In this document: positions 52,433-61,837 of the stretch, piece after piece
How the letters are laid out: the number at the start of each line of letters is the position of its first letter
How positions within the stretch are numbered: the stretch's first letter is position 1
Source of the DNA: Streptacidiphilus sp. P02-A3a
Lineage (GTDB): Bacteria > Actinomycetota > Actinomycetes > Streptomycetales > Streptomycetaceae
DNA length: 64,000 nucleotides
Reading direction: 5' to 3'
NCBI RefSeq assembly: GCF_014084105.1
Contig: NZ_CP048289.1
Span: 3,419,922-3,483,921, forward strand
The notes under the pieces: model-generated
What the model was told of the DNA's origin: nothing
Databases searched by the model: none
Seen by the model: the letters and a program-made list of their open reading frames with translations, nothing else
Translations under genes and position numbers: made by a program

Positions 52433-53202
52433 GCGGCACTGGAGAACCCCTGGTCAGGATCCGCGGACTGCGCAAGAGCTTCGGCTCGCACCTGGTGCTG
52501 GACGGCATCGACCTGGACGTGCGCCAGGGCGAGGTGACCGTGCTGCTCGGCCCCTCCGGCTCGGGCAAGTCCACCCTGCTGCGCAGCGTCAACCACCTGG
52601 AACGGCCGGACGCCGGCTTCGTCCAGATCGACGGCGACCTCATCGGCTACCGCTACCGCCGGGGCAAGCTGCACGAGTTGGGCGCGCGGGAGATCACCCG
52701 GCAGCGCGCCCGGGTCGGCATGGTCTTCCAGCAGTTCAACCTGTTCCCGCACCTGACCGTGCTGGAGAACCTGGTCGAGGCCCCGATCGCGGTGCGCGGC
52801 CTGAGCCGCAAGCAGGCCACCGCCCGCGCGCTGGAGCTGCTGGCCCGGGTCGGCCTGGCCGGACGCGAGGGCGCCTACCCCGGGCAGCTGTCCGGCGGAC
52901 AGCAGCAGCGGGTCGCCATCGCCCGCGCCCTGGCGCTGGACCCGCAGCTGCTGCTCTTCGACGAGCCCACCAGCGCCCTCGACCCCGAACTCGTCGGCGA
53001 GGTACTGGTGGTGATGCGCGACCTCGCCCTCAGCGGGATGACGATGATCGTGGTCACCCACGAGATCGGCTTCGCCCGGGAGGTCGCCGACACCGTGGTC
53101 TTCCTCGACGGCGGCCGGATCATCGAGCGCGGCGCACCGGCCGAGGTGCTGGACGCACCCAGCCACGAGCGGGCCAAGGCCTTCCTCTCCGCCGTCCTCT
53201 GA
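52429..53202 (+). CDS. Polar amino acid ABC transporter ATP-binding protein, cassette 1
   Basis: 257 aa GlnQ-type ATPase. Walker [11 protein letters not shown]-loop in [18 protein letters not shown], signature [15 protein letters not shown], Walker [17 protein letters not shown] and H-loop VTHEIGFA are all intact. Translationally coupled to the permease (ATGA). It energises uptake with the permease and the binding protein that follows. Confidence 0.95.
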   Translation: MSGTGEPLVRIRGLRKSFGSHLVLDGIDLDVRQGEVTVLLGPSGSGKSTLLRSVNHLERPDAGFVQIDGDLIGYRYRRGKLHELGAREITRQRARVGMVFQQFNLFPHLTVLENLVEAPIAVRGLSRKQATARALELLARVGLAGREGAYPGQLSGGQQQRVAIARALALDPQLLLFDEPTSALDPELVGEVLVVMRDLALSGMTMIVVTHEIGFAREVADTVVFLDGGRIIERGAPAEVLDAPSHERAKAFLSAVL

Positions 53203-53261
53203 CCCCCCTGACTTTCCACACCCTCACACCGTTCACGCAACTCCCTTGAAAGGCCCCCCTC

Positions 53262-54269
53262 GTGACCAAGCACGGACACTCCGGCCGCAAGCTCGCCCGC
53301 GTCGCCGCCACCGCCACCGCTGCCGCCGCGGCCCTGTCCCTGCTCGCCGCGTGCGGATCCTCCGCCGGCACCGACACCGCCGGGGCGGGCGGCAGCGCCA
53401 CGACCAGCGGTGCCGCGTCGGGCACCCCCGGGGCGAACTCGACGGCCATCCCGAGCGAGGACGTGGTCTCCGGCATCCAGGCCGACCCGACGCTGCAGGC
53501 GGAACTCCCCGCGGCCGTCCGCGGCAGCGGCAAGCTGATCCTCGGCACCACCCTGTCCCCCGGCACCTCCGGCCTGCCGCACGGCGGCCAGAACGCCGCC
53601 GGTCAGGACATCGGGCTCGACGTGGACCTGCGCAACGCGGTGGCCAAGGAGCTCGGCATCACCTGGGACGTCCAGTACGGGACCTTCCCCACCGTCATCC
53701 CCGGCGTGCAGAACGGGAAGTTCGACGTCGGCCAGGACAACTTCGGCGTCACCAAGGCCCGCGAGCAGGTGGTCAGCTTCTCCACCTACCTGAACGACGG
53801 GCAGTCGTTCCTCGGCGGCTCGGGCGTCTCGCTCTCCTCGGTGACCACCCTCACCGACCTGTGCGGGCTGACCGTGGCCACCAGCCCGGGCTCGACCTTC
53901 CAGCAGATCCTCACGGCGGGCGCGAGCAAGTGCGCCTCGGTCGGCAAGAAGCCGTACACCGTGCAGTACTTCACCGACACCGCGCCGATCATCCTCGGCC
54001 TGGCCAACGGCAAGGTGGACATCTACTTCGGCCCGACACTGAGCCTGAAGTACGACGCCGCCCACATCGCCGGGACCAAGTACCTCGGCCAGATCAGCGC
54101 CACCCCGGTGGGCTTCGTCACCGCGAAGAACTCCCCGCTGGCCAAGGCGCTGACGGACGCCGTCAACAAGCTCATCGCCAACGGCGACTACGCGAAGATC
54201 TTCGCCAAGTGGGGCGTGACGGGCACCGGCGTCAGCACCTCCCAGGTCAACCCGATCCCCACGCTCTGA
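53262..54269 (+). CDS. Extracellular amino-acid-binding lipoprotein, cassette 1
   Basis: 335 aa SBP_bac_3 family protein. Signal peptide with lipobox LLAAC gives lipid-anchored Cys33, then a Gly/Ser/Thr-rich linker. The binding core includes GQDIGLDVDLRNAVAKELGITWDV, KFDVGQDNFGVTKAREQVVSFSTY and a hinge at LTVATSPGSTFQQIL. GTG 53262 starts 60 bases after the ATPase gene, with GAAAGG upstream. It captures the solute for cassette 1. It is paralogous to the protein encoded at 56245. Confidence 0.94.
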   Translation: MTKHGHSGRKLARVAATATAAAAALSLLAACGSSAGTDTAGAGGSATTSGAASGTPGANSTAIPSEDVVSGIQADPTLQAELPAAVRGSGKLILGTTLSPGTSGLPHGGQNAAGQDIGLDVDLRNAVAKELGITWDVQYGTFPTVIPGVQNGKFDVGQDNFGVTKAREQVVSFSTYLNDGQSFLGGSGVSLSSVTTLTDLCGLTVATSPGSTFQQILTAGASKCASVGKKPYTVQYFTDTAPIILGLANGKVDIYFGPTLSLKYDAAHIAGTKYLGQISATPVGFVTAKNSPLAKALTDAVNKLIANGDYAKIFAKWGVTGTGVSTSQVNPIPTL

Positions 54270-54284
54270 GACGGAGAAGCAGCG

Positions 54285-55352
54285 ATGAAAGAACCGCTCC
54301 TTCCAGCGGGACCGGAGGCCGGCAGACCGGCCGCCGCCGGTACCACCCTGGAACCGCCACCGCAGGACGCACGGCCGCAGGAGGTGCCGACGCAGGACCC
54401 GCAACTGCCCTCCCAGCCGCAGCCGCAGCGTCCGCTGTCCGCGCAGCGGGTGGTGCCGCTGCGGCACCCCGGCCGCTGGATCGCCACCGCCGTGGTGCTG
54501 GTCCTGGTCGCGCAGTTCATCCACGGCCTGGCCAGCAACCCGTTCTACGAGTGGGGCCGCTTCCAGTACTGGTTCCTGCGGCCGGTGATCATGAACGGCC
54601 TGCTGATCACGCTTGAGGTGACCGCGCTCAGCGCGGTGCTCGGGCTGGTCGGGGGAGTGCTGCTGGCGTTCGGACGGCTCTCCCGCAGCCCGATCCTGCG
54701 CGCGGTCAGCTGGACGTACGTCTGGCTGTTCCGCTCGGTCCCGCTGATCGTGGTGCTGCTGATCCTCTACAACGCCAGTGCCCTGTACAAGACGCTGAGC
54801 CTGGGCATCCCGTTCGGGCCGGGGTTCGTCCACTTCAACGAGTCGGCGCTGGCCACCGACCTGGTGGTGGCCACCGTCGGGCTGAGCCTGAACGAGGCCG
54901 CCTACGCCTCGGAGGTGGTCCGCGCCGGGATCCTCTCGGTCGACCAGGGCCAGCACGAGGCGGCCGCCGCGCTCGGCCTGCCGCGCGGCTACCAGTTCAC
55001 CCGGATCGTGCTGCCGCAGGCACTGCGGGCCATCGTCCCGGCCTACGTCAACCAGCTGATCGGGCTGATCAAGGGCACCTCGCTGGTGTTCTACGTCTCA
55101 CTGCTCGACCTCTTCGGCGAGGTGCAGAGCATGGGCAGCACCTATCCCGGCGACGTGGTGCCGCTGCTGATGGTGGCCACGGTCTGGTACGTGATCCTGA
55201 CCAGCGTGGTCTCGGTGGCCCAGTTCTACGTCGAGCGCTACTACTCCCGGGGCGCGCTGCGCACCGTGCCGCCGACGCCGCTGCAGAAGCTGCGCGCCGG
55301 GGTCCGGGGCCTGCGCGACCGCATCGAGGTCATCAGGACGGTGAACGGATGA
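54285..55352 (+). CDS. Polar amino acid ABC transporter permease, cassette 2
   Basis: 355 aa paralogue of the cassette 1 permease. A longer Pro/Gln-rich cytoplasmic N terminus (about 55 residues) precedes six TMs. The EAA loop is [31 protein letters not shown] 54285 lies 15 bases after the cassette 1 binding protein and follows GGAGAAG, so both cassettes are one transcript. It overlaps the next ATPase by 4 bases. Confidence 0.93.
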   Translation: MKEPLLPAGPEAGRPAAAGTTLEPPPQDARPQEVPTQDPQLPSQPQPQRPLSAQRVVPLRHPGRWIATAVVLVLVAQFIHGLASNPFYEWGRFQYWFLRPVIMNGLLITLEVTALSAVLGLVGGVLLAFGRLSRSPILRAVSWTYVWLFRSVPLIVVLLILYNASALYKTLSLGIPFGPGFVHFNESALATDLVVATVGLSLNEAAYASEVVRAGILSVDQGQHEAAAALGLPRGYQFTRIVLPQALRAIVPAYVNQLIGLIKGTSLVFYVSLLDLFGEVQSMGSTYPGDVVPLLMVATVWYVILTSVVSVAQFYVERYYSRGALRTVPPTPLQKLRAGVRGLRDRIEVIRTVNG

Positions 55353-56167
55353 GCGCCGCGACCACGCACCCGGCGACCGACCCGCAGACGGAGCCGGACG
55401 CCGCCCGCCCGGCCGCCGTGGAGATCCACGGCGCCCACAAGTGGTACGGCTCGCACCGGGTGCTCGACGGGATCGACCTGACCGTCCGGCCCGGACAGGT
55501 CGCGGTCATCATCGGCCCCTCGGGCTCGGGCAAGTCCACCCTGCTGCGCGCCGTCAACCACCTGGAGAAGCTGGACGTCGGCCATGTCAGTATCAACGGC
55601 GAGTTGATCGGGGTACGCCGCCAGGGCGACCGGCTGAAGGAGCTGAGCGAGCGGGCGATCCTGGCCCAGCGCGGCCGGATCGGCTTCGTGTTCCAGAACT
55701 TCAACCTCTTCCCGCACCTGACCGTGCTCGACAACGTCGTCGCCGCTCCGGTGGCGACCGGGCGCCGGACCAAGCCCGAGGCCCAGGAGCTCGGGCTGGC
55801 CCTGCTGGAGCGGGTCGGTCTGGCGGACAAGGCCGACGCCTATCCGCGCCAGCTCTCCGGCGGCCAGCAGCAGCGGGTGGCGATCGCCCGGGCGCTGGCG
55901 CTGGAACCCGGCGTGATCCTGTTCGACGAACCGACCTCCGCGCTCGACCCGGAGCTGGTCGGCGAGGTACTGGCAGTGATCAAGGACCTGGCCGCCGGCG
56001 GCACCACCCTGATCGTGGTCACCCACGAGATCGGCTTCGCCCGCGAGGTGGCCGACCTGGTGGTCTTCATGGACGGCGGCCGGATCGTCGAACAGGGCCC
56101 GCCCGCCCAGGTACTGGATCACCCGCAGCACTCGCGTACCCGTGAGTTCCTGAGCAAGGTCCTCTGA
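55349..56167 (+). CDS. Polar amino acid ABC transporter ATP-binding protein, cassette 2
   Basis: 272 aa GlnQ-type ATPase, close paralogue of the cassette 1 ATPase with a 25-residue N-terminal extension. Walker [11 protein letters not shown]-loop [12 protein letters not shown], signature [15 protein letters not shown], Walker [16 protein letters not shown] and H-loop VTHEIGFA are intact. The cassette order permease-ATPase-binding protein repeats exactly, showing duplication of a three-gene unit. Confidence 0.95.
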   Translation: MSAATTHPATDPQTEPDAARPAAVEIHGAHKWYGSHRVLDGIDLTVRPGQVAVIIGPSGSGKSTLLRAVNHLEKLDVGHVSINGELIGVRRQGDRLKELSERAILAQRGRIGFVFQNFNLFPHLTVLDNVVAAPVATGRRTKPEAQELGLALLERVGLADKADAYPRQLSGGQQQRVAIARALALEPGVILFDEPTSALDPELVGEVLAVIKDLAAGGTTLIVVTHEIGFAREVADLVVFMDGGRIVEQGPPAQVLDHPQHSRTREFLSKVL

Positions 56168-56244
56168 ATCAACTCCTCGAATCAACTCCTCTGACTTTCC
56201 ATCACCTGACTGATCGTCATATACAGCCATTCCTTGGGAGAACC

Positions 56245-57294
56245 ATGTCCAGCGCCGGATTCAGATACGCCAGGCTGATCAGTGCCGCGGCCGCAGTCGC
56301 GGCCATTGCCACCGGACTGTCCGCCTGCGGCAGCAGCAGCACCGCCTCCACCGCCGGGTCCGGTTCCGGAGCCAGCAGCGCGGCGGCGGCCCCGGCCGGC
56401 AGTACCGTGGTCGATGTCGCCGCGCTGTCCAACGGCGCGGGCAAGGAGGTGGACCTCACCGTGCCCGAGGTCGCCGCGATCCGCGCCGAGCTTCCCGCCT
56501 CGGTGGTCAGCAGCGGCCAGCTGTCCATCGGCATCAGCCTGCTGCCCTCGGGCTCGCCGCCGCTCAACTACATCGGCACGGACCAGAAGACCCCCACCGG
56601 CTCCGAGCCGGACCTCGGCCGACTGGTCGCGGCGGTCTTCGGCCTCAAGCCCGTGCTGAACGACGCCACCTGGGACAACCTGTTCGTCGGCATCGACAGC
56701 GGCCGGAACGACCTCGGCTTCGCCAACATCACCGACACCGAGCAGCGCAAGCAGAAGTACGACTTCGCCTGCTACCGGCAGGACAACGTCGGCTTCGAGG
56801 TGCTGAAGAGCAGCACCTGGAACTTCGACGGCAACTACCAGAACCTGGCCGGGCAGACCGTCGCCGTCGGCGCGGGGACCAACCAGGAGAAGATCCTGGA
56901 GAAGTGGCAGGCCCAGCTCAAGGCCGAGGGCAAGACGCTGACCATCAAGTACTTCCCGGACGAGAACACCACCTACCTGGCCCTGGACTCGGGCCGGATA
57001 TCCGCCTTCTTCACCCCTAACCCCGCCGTCGCCTACCACGTCACCCAGACGGCCAACACGCCGAACCCGACCCGCAGCGCGGGCAAGTTCTCCGGCGCCG
57101 GGGCGACCCTCCAGGGGCTGATCTGCGCCACCACCAAGAAGGGCGACGGGCTGGCCAAGCCGGCCGCTGACGCCATCAACTACCTGATCGGCAACGGCGA
57201 CTACGCCAAGTGGCTGGCCGCCTGGAACCTGTCGGACGAGGCGGTGCCGAGCTCCCTGGTGAACCCGCCGGGGCTGCCGGTGACCAACTCGTAG
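56245..57294 (+). CDS. Extracellular amino-acid-binding lipoprotein, cassette 2
   Basis: 349 aa SBP_bac_3 family lipoprotein. Signal peptide ends in the lipobox GLSAC, followed by a Ser/Gly/Ala linker. Core segments TPTGSEPDLGRLVAAVFGLKPVLND, GRNDLGFANITDTEQRKQKYDF and QTVAVGAGTNQEKIL match periplasmic-binding type 2 domains. Divergence from its cassette 1 paralogue is large in the ligand regions, so the two may bind different solutes. The stop is followed by a 15-bp hairpin. Confidence 0.93.
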   Translation: MSSAGFRYARLISAAAAVAAIATGLSACGSSSTASTAGSGSGASSAAAAPAGSTVVDVAALSNGAGKEVDLTVPEVAAIRAELPASVVSSGQLSIGISLLPSGSPPLNYIGTDQKTPTGSEPDLGRLVAAVFGLKPVLNDATWDNLFVGIDSGRNDLGFANITDTEQRKQKYDFACYRQDNVGFEVLKSSTWNFDGNYQNLAGQTVAVGAGTNQEKILEKWQAQLKAEGKTLTIKYFPDENTTYLALDSGRISAFFTPNPAVAYHVTQTANTPNPTRSAGKFSGAGATLQGLICATTKKGDGLAKPAADAINYLIGNGDYAKWLAAWNLSDEAVPSSLVNPPGLPVTNS

Positions 57295-57324
57295 CGGCCC
57301 GAGCGGCGGGCGAGGCCCGCGGAA

Positions 57325-57358
57325 CCGAGCCGGTCCAGCAACCGCTGGGCCGGCTCGG
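57325..57358 (+). terminator. Operon terminator after the duplicated ABC cassettes
   Basis: A 15-bp stem starting CCGAGCCGG and closing CCGGCTCGG, one G-T pair, AACC loop, 31 bases after the last stop. Confidence 0.85.
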
Positions 57359-57471
57359 CGGTCTCGCGGCCCGAGCCGTGTCCGTCCCGTCCGCGTCCAT
57401 CGACGTCATCCCTCCGGTCCGTGCCTGACCACGTACGACCGGCCCCAGGGCGGGCGGGATACGCTGCGTGG

Positions 57472-58197
57472 ATGTTCACCCCGCAGGGACCGACGCTTCG
57501 CGAACTGGCCGTCCAGGCACTCTCCTCCACCGAGCACGGATACGACCTGCTGGCACCGAAGTTCGACCTGACCCCGTTCCGGACCCCGGAGCCGCTACTC
57601 GACGCGACCGTCGAGGCGCTGCGGCCGTTCGGTCCGTTCGGCGCCGGGCTCGACCTCTGCTGCGGTACCGGCGCGGGCACCGGCGTGCTGCGGCAGCTGT
57701 GCGCCGGACCGGTGGTCGGCGTCGACTTCAGTGCGGGCATGCTCGGCGCGGCCCGCGCGGGCGAGCCGGACCAGGGACCGGCGACGGCCTGGGTCCGCGC
57801 GGACGCCCGGCGGCTGCCGTTCCGGCAGGCCTTCGACCTGGTGCTGAGCTTCGGGGCGTTCGGCCACTTCCAGCCGGGGGAGTGGCCCGCGCTGTTCGGC
57901 CAGGCGTACCGGGCGGTGGCCCCGGGCGGGCTGTTCGCCTTCCCGATCGCCGCGCCGCCGCGGGTGGGCTCGCGGCCGTACCTGGCCCTGGGGGCCTTCG
58001 ACGCGGTGATGCGGGTGCGCAACGCGCTCTGGCGTCCGCCGTTCGTCATGTACTACCGCCCGTTCCAGCTCTCCCCGGTCAGGGCGGAGCTGGAACGGGC
58101 CGGGTTCGCGGTACGGACGCTGCCGCTGCTCGGCCGGCTGGCGGACGGCAGCCCCCGCTACCGCCTGGTGCTGGCCCGGCGCCAGGGCACCGGCTAG
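57472..58197 (+). CDS. Class I SAM-dependent methyltransferase
   Basis: 241 aa. Motif I is GLDLCCGTGAGTGVL, motif II VVGVDFSAGMLGAAR, motif III region WVRADARRLPFRQAFDLVLSFGAFGHF and the post-I acidic residue is present. The start ATG 57472 is preferred over GTG 57421 since similarity begins there. The gene ends in a 4-base overlap with the convergent mannosyltransferase-like gene. The substrate is not known. Confidence 0.88.
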   Translation: MFTPQGPTLRELAVQALSSTEHGYDLLAPKFDLTPFRTPEPLLDATVEALRPFGPFGAGLDLCCGTGAGTGVLRQLCAGPVVGVDFSAGMLGAARAGEPDQGPATAWVRADARRLPFRQAFDLVLSFGAFGHFQPGEWPALFGQAYRAVAPGGLFAFPIAAPPRVGSRPYLALGAFDAVMRVRNALWRPPFVMYYRPFQLSPVRAELERAGFAVRTLPLLGRLADGSPRYRLVLARRQGTG

Positions 58198-58931
58198 CGG
58201 CTGCCCCGGCCGAACAGCAGCCGCCACGGTGCCAGCGCCGACTCCAGCTGCACCGCGAGGCTCATCTTCGACGCGCCCCTGACCCGCTCCTCGAACCGGA
58301 TCGGCACCTCGCGGATGACCAGGCCGCGCCTGACCGTGCGGTAGTTCATCTCCACCTGGAACGAGTAGCCGTTGCTGTGCACCGAGGGCAGGTCGATCGC
58401 GTGCAGCGCCTGCGCGCTCCACGCCTTGAAGCCCGCGGTGGCGTCCTTGACCCGCAGCCGCAGCAGCGTGTTCACGTAGAGGTTCGCCCAGGCGGAGAGC
58501 GCCTTGCGGTGCCAGGGCCACTCCGCCGCGGTCGAGCCGCCCGGCACGTAGCGGGAGCCGAGCACCACGGCCGCGTCGGTGGTCCGCAGGGTCTCCAGCA
58601 TCTGCGGGATCGCCGTCGCCGGGTGCGAGAGGTCGGCGTCCATCTGGACCACCACGTCCGCGCCCTCGGCCAGCGCCCTGGTCATCCCGGCGATGTAGGC
58701 GCGGCCCAGGCCGTCCTTCTCGGTGCGGTGCAGCACTCCGATCCTGCCGGGGCGCTCGGCCGCCAGCTTGTCCGCTATCTCGCCGGTACCGTCCGGGGAG
58801 TTGTCGTCGACGACCAGCACGTGCAGGTTCTCCAGCCCCAGGCCGTCGAGCAGGCCGACCAGGGCGGGCAGGTTCTCCCGTTCGTTGTACGTGGGCACGA
58901 CGACGACGGTCTTCGGCGAGGCCTGTGGCAT
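58194..58931 (-). CDS. Polyprenol-monophosphate mannose synthase-like GT2
   Basis: 245 aa GT2-family enzyme like Dpm1/Ppm1 catalytic domains: GDP-mannose plus polyprenyl phosphate gives polyprenyl-phosphomannose. Motifs: VVVPTYNERENLPALV, VDDNSPDGTGEIAD, DXD-type QMDADLSHP, GSRYVPGG and the C-terminal GYSFQVEMNYRTVRRGLVIREVPIRFEERVRGASKM acceptor region. No membrane tail, so it is the soluble type. ATG 58931 has AAGGA upstream; longer upstream reading is rejected. A GT-C-like membrane protein at 59852 could use its lipid-linked sugar. Confidence 0.92.
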   Translation of the reverse strand: MPQASPKTVVVVPTYNERENLPALVGLLDGLGLENLHVLVVDDNSPDGTGEIADKLAAERPGRIGVLHRTEKDGLGRAYIAGMTRALAEGADVVVQMDADLSHPATAIPQMLETLRTTDAAVVLGSRYVPGGSTAAEWPWHRKALSAWANLYVNTLLRLRVKDATAGFKAWSAQALHAIDLPSVHSNGYSFQVEMNYRTVRRGLVIREVPIRFEERVRGASKMSLAVQLESALAPWRLLFGRGSR

Positions 58932-59278
58932 GATCCATTCCTTGGACGATTGACCTGGGGCGGCGGCTGGAACCGGGTCGTGCGTTCCCGACCCGATTCC
59001 CGGACCCTGCGCATTGTGCCCTGCGCGGTGCCCCGGTCCGGCGCCAGGGTCCTCGTGTTCGTACCTTCGGACGATGCCGAACCGGTCCATCCCGGCACAG
59101 AGCGGTACCGGCCGCGTCACCCGTTCGGCGGTCCCGCGTGGCCCGGTGCCCGTGGTTGGCGCAGGCTCGGAACCGGCCGCAGCGCGCGGTCCGCGCGGTC
59201 CCGCGGCCCGGCCGAGCCGACGCGGTCCGTCGGGCAACGCCCTTTCGGCGTTGCGGACTTGAGCCCCTTGGAGGAGCC
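58932..59278. other. Divergent intergenic region
   Basis: 347 bases between the mannosyltransferase-like and small membrane protein starts. I see no credible gene or strong palindrome. It should hold both promoters. Confidence 0.5.
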
Positions 59279-59791
59279 ATGGCCACCCCATCCCCGTCGG
59301 AGCAGCCCGCGCCCCAGCCCCGACCGTCCGGATCCAGTGAGCCCCTGTGGCAGCCCGGCCCCGGCGGGTCCCAGCCGCCGCACCACGCGGGCGGCGGTGG
59401 CGGCGGCCAGAGCGGCTGGGTCAGCGGGCTGGCGCTGTTCGGCGGTGTGGTGATGCTGGTCGACGGCATCTTCGCGATCCTCAACGGCATCATGGGCATC
59501 GCCAAGGACCAGGTGTACGTGGCCACGCCCAGCTACGTGTTCCGCTTCAACCTGACCGCCTGGGGCTGGATCCACCTGATCCTGGGCGTGCTGCTGGTCG
59601 CGGTGGGCTACGGCGTGCTGCGCGGCGCCCTCTGGGGCCGGATCGCCGGGGTCTTCCTGGCCAGCCTCAGCGTCATCGTCAACCTGGTCTGGCTGCCGCA
59701 CTACCCGCTGTGGTCGCTGATCGCCGTCGGCCTCGGTGTCGCGGTCATCTGGGCGCTGAGCGTCTACACCCCGGAGCGGGTCCGCCGCTGA
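59279..59791 (+). CDS. Small four-helix membrane protein (DUF7144-like)
   Basis: 170 aa. A Pro/Ser/Gly-rich cytoplasmic N terminus of about 50 residues precedes four TMs at about 53-75, 92-112, 118-138 and 142-162. The pattern GWVSGLALFGGVVMLVDGIFAILNGIMG and WGWIHLILGVLLVAVGYGVLRGALWGRI matches an actinobacterial membrane family (DUF7144-like, from memory). ATG 59279 follows GGAGGA. Function unknown. Confidence 0.82.
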   Translation: MATPSPSEQPAPQPRPSGSSEPLWQPGPGGSQPPHHAGGGGGGQSGWVSGLALFGGVVMLVDGIFAILNGIMGIAKDQVYVATPSYVFRFNLTAWGWIHLILGVLLVAVGYGVLRGALWGRIAGVFLASLSVIVNLVWLPHYPLWSLIAVGLGVAVIWALSVYTPERVRR

Positions 59792-59796
59792 CCGCC

Positions 59797-59839
59797 GGGC
59801 TCCCCCCGGCCACGGAGGGCCGGTGGCCGGGGGGAGCCC
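59797..59839. terminator. Very strong bidirectional hairpin
   Basis: A perfect 17-bp stem (59797-59813 with 59823-59839) between the convergent small membrane protein and GT-C-like genes. Confidence 0.85.
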
Positions 59840-59851
59840 ACGGTCGCGGTC

Positions 59852-61507
59852 TCAGCAGGGGGCGCCGCGGGGCCAGCCGTAGTCGGCCGAGATCCGGTAG
59901 ACGCCCGGAGCGGGGGCGTCCAGCCGGGTCCAGGCGCCGTCCCGGGCCAGGCAGGCCCCGCCGGGGCCGCGCACGGTCAGCCAGGGCGACCAGCTGACGC
60001 GCACCGTCACCTGACCGGCCGCGGGCACGGCCAGCAGCACCTGGTCGGCGTCGGCCCGCTCGACCACGGCCGGCGCCGTGGCCAGCGGGACGGCGTCGGT
60101 GACGCGGTACAGCGTCCAGTCGCCGTCGTGCCAGACCTGCCGGAGCCAGGACGGATCGGTGCGGACCAGTGCCGCCTCCCGCCTCCCGGCCACGTCGAGC
60201 GCGGCGTCGGGCAGCGCGACATAGCCCACCGCCCACTGCCGCAGCCAGGCGTGGTAGCTCGCGGGGGTGAGCGTGCCGTTGTAGAACAGCGGGTTCCGCT
60301 GCACGTCCAGCTGCCGGTTCCAGCCACGGGCCAACTCGGCCGAGCCGACCAGCCCCCAGGACTCCCAGTGGTTCTGCATCGGCACCGCCTCGATCCGGTC
60401 CTGGTCGGCGTGGAGCAGCTTCAGCTCGGCGACCAGCCCGTCGGCCTGGCCCGGCGCGGAGGGGGCCGGTATCCCGATGACGTTCGCGGTGACCGTCCAG
60501 TACGCCGTGGCCGCGAACGCGACCAGCAGCGCGACGGCCCGCCGCCGGGACCGGAGCTGACCGGCGCACAGCGCCGCCAGCACGGCCACGCCGCCGAAGA
60601 GCAGCGCGAGCCGTTGCACGTTGCCGCCGATGGGCGTGCGGAACGACCAGGTCAGCACGATGCCGAGGGCGTAGACCACGGCGCCGACCCGCAGCGCCCG
60701 CCAGTGCGCGGGCAGCAGCAGCGCCACCCCCACCGCGCAGCCGCCGCTGAAGACCACCGTGGGCACCGTTATCGGGTCGACCCCGGCGAACGGGAACAGC
60801 AGCGTGGTGACCAGGATCAGCAGCGGCGGCGGCACGGCCAGCGCGATGCCGGTCCGGCGGCGCCCGGTGAACAGCAGCGCCGCCGCCGCGACCTCGACGA
60901 ACAGGCCGGCGACCGGGCTGGCCATGGTGGCCAGCAGCGCCAGCGCGGCGGTGCCGCCCGTGCGCCGCCACCCGGTGGCCCGCTCGGTACCGGCGACGAC
61001 CACCGAGGCCAGGCCGAACATCAGCCCCAGGGCGAAGGTGACCCGCCCGGCGGCCACGTCACAGGAGAGCGCGAATGCCCCCCACAGGGCGACCGGCAGC
61101 GGCCGCCGCACCCGCGACCGCAGCACCAGCACCGCGAGCAGCGCCGCCGACACGGTGGCGGCGGTCACCGCCACCGTGCGCACGCCCAGCAGCCCCATCA
61201 GGTACGGGGCGAGCACGCTGTAGGAGGCGGGGTACATCCCGCCGTACCAGCCGAGGTCGTACGCGGAGCCGGGGTGCAGCGCCGCGAAGTCCGCCCAGGC
61301 CCACTGCGCGGCGAGGTCGCCGGTGACCTTGGCGATGGTCACCGCCCACAGCAGCCCGAGCAGCAGCGCGGTCCCGGCGGCGGCCCAGACCGGCGTGCCG
61401 CGCCGGGCCAGCTCCGGCAGCGCTGTTATTCGCGGGCCCGACACCGGTGGCGTCCGGGGCGTTTCTGTCGGCTGCAGAACGCTCACGGTGCTGGGTTCTC
61501 CTGTCAT
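59852..61507 (-). CDS. Polytopic membrane protein, possible GT-C glycosyltransferase
   Basis: 551 aa with about 10-12 hydrophobic helices between residues 40 and 350 and a soluble C-terminal domain of about 190 residues containing WHDGDWTLYRV and a beta-rich end. After TM1 comes an acidic loop (TGDLAAQWAWADFAALHPGSAYDLGWYGG), the place where GT-C enzymes keep catalytic Asp residues. The fold layout therefore resembles lipid-phosphosugar-dependent GT-C glycosyltransferases, though automatic annotation often calls such proteins MFS-like. The nearby polyprenol-phosphate mannose synthase-like gene supports the GT-C view. ATG 61507. Role inferred, not proven. Confidence 0.75.
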   Translation of the reverse strand: MTGEPSTVSVLQPTETPRTPPVSGPRITALPELARRGTPVWAAAGTALLLGLLWAVTIAKVTGDLAAQWAWADFAALHPGSAYDLGWYGGMYPASYSVLAPYLMGLLGVRTVAVTAATVSAALLAVLVLRSRVRRPLPVALWGAFALSCDVAAGRVTFALGLMFGLASVVVAGTERATGWRRTGGTAALALLATMASPVAGLFVEVAAAALLFTGRRRTGIALAVPPPLLILVTTLLFPFAGVDPITVPTVVFSGGCAVGVALLLPAHWRALRVGAVVYALGIVLTWSFRTPIGGNVQRLALLFGGVAVLAALCAGQLRSRRRAVALLVAFAATAYWTVTANVIGIPAPSAPGQADGLVAELKLLHADQDRIEAVPMQNHWESWGLVGSAELARGWNRQLDVQRNPLFYNGTLTPASYHAWLRQWAVGYVALPDAALDVAGRREAALVRTDPSWLRQVWHDGDWTLYRVTDAVPLATAPAVVERADADQVLLAVPAAGQVTVRVSWSPWLTVRGPGGACLARDGAWTRLDAPAPGVYRISADYGWPRGAPC

Positions 61508-61837
61508 CGAGGGTCGGAACGGCGGGTCGGAACGGCGGGGTGGACAGCGGGGCGGCGCGCTCCGACCACCCCCCCCGTGATCACCGACGACCGTCGGCCG
61601 CGGAGGGTTCCGTTCCGGGGCGTCCCGGCTCCCGCGCCCGGCTGGAAAGCGACTCTAGGCACCGCGGTTCGGCCGGGCATCCGCCTGTCGGCCACAACGT
61701 CTCCGCGCTCCGGTACCCGAGGCGTACGCCGCTGGGCCACCGTCGGGGGCCGCGCCCGGAGCGCCACGCCGACACCGGCGAGACGCGGCCCCCGGCAGTC
61801 GGTGACTGCCGGGGGCCGGGCGCCGTGGGCGAACGGA
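61508..61837. other. Intergenic region with symporter terminator
   Basis: 330 bases without a gene. The symporter terminator is at 61786-61818; the rest should carry the promoter of the leftward membrane protein gene. A run of nine C bases occurs near 61570. Confidence 0.5.
61786..61818 (-). terminator. Terminator of the symporter operon
   Basis: A 15-bp stem (CGGCCCCCGGCAGTC with GACTGCCGGGGGCCG) and a 3-base loop, 20 bases beyond the symporter stop in its direction of transcription. Confidence 0.85.
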
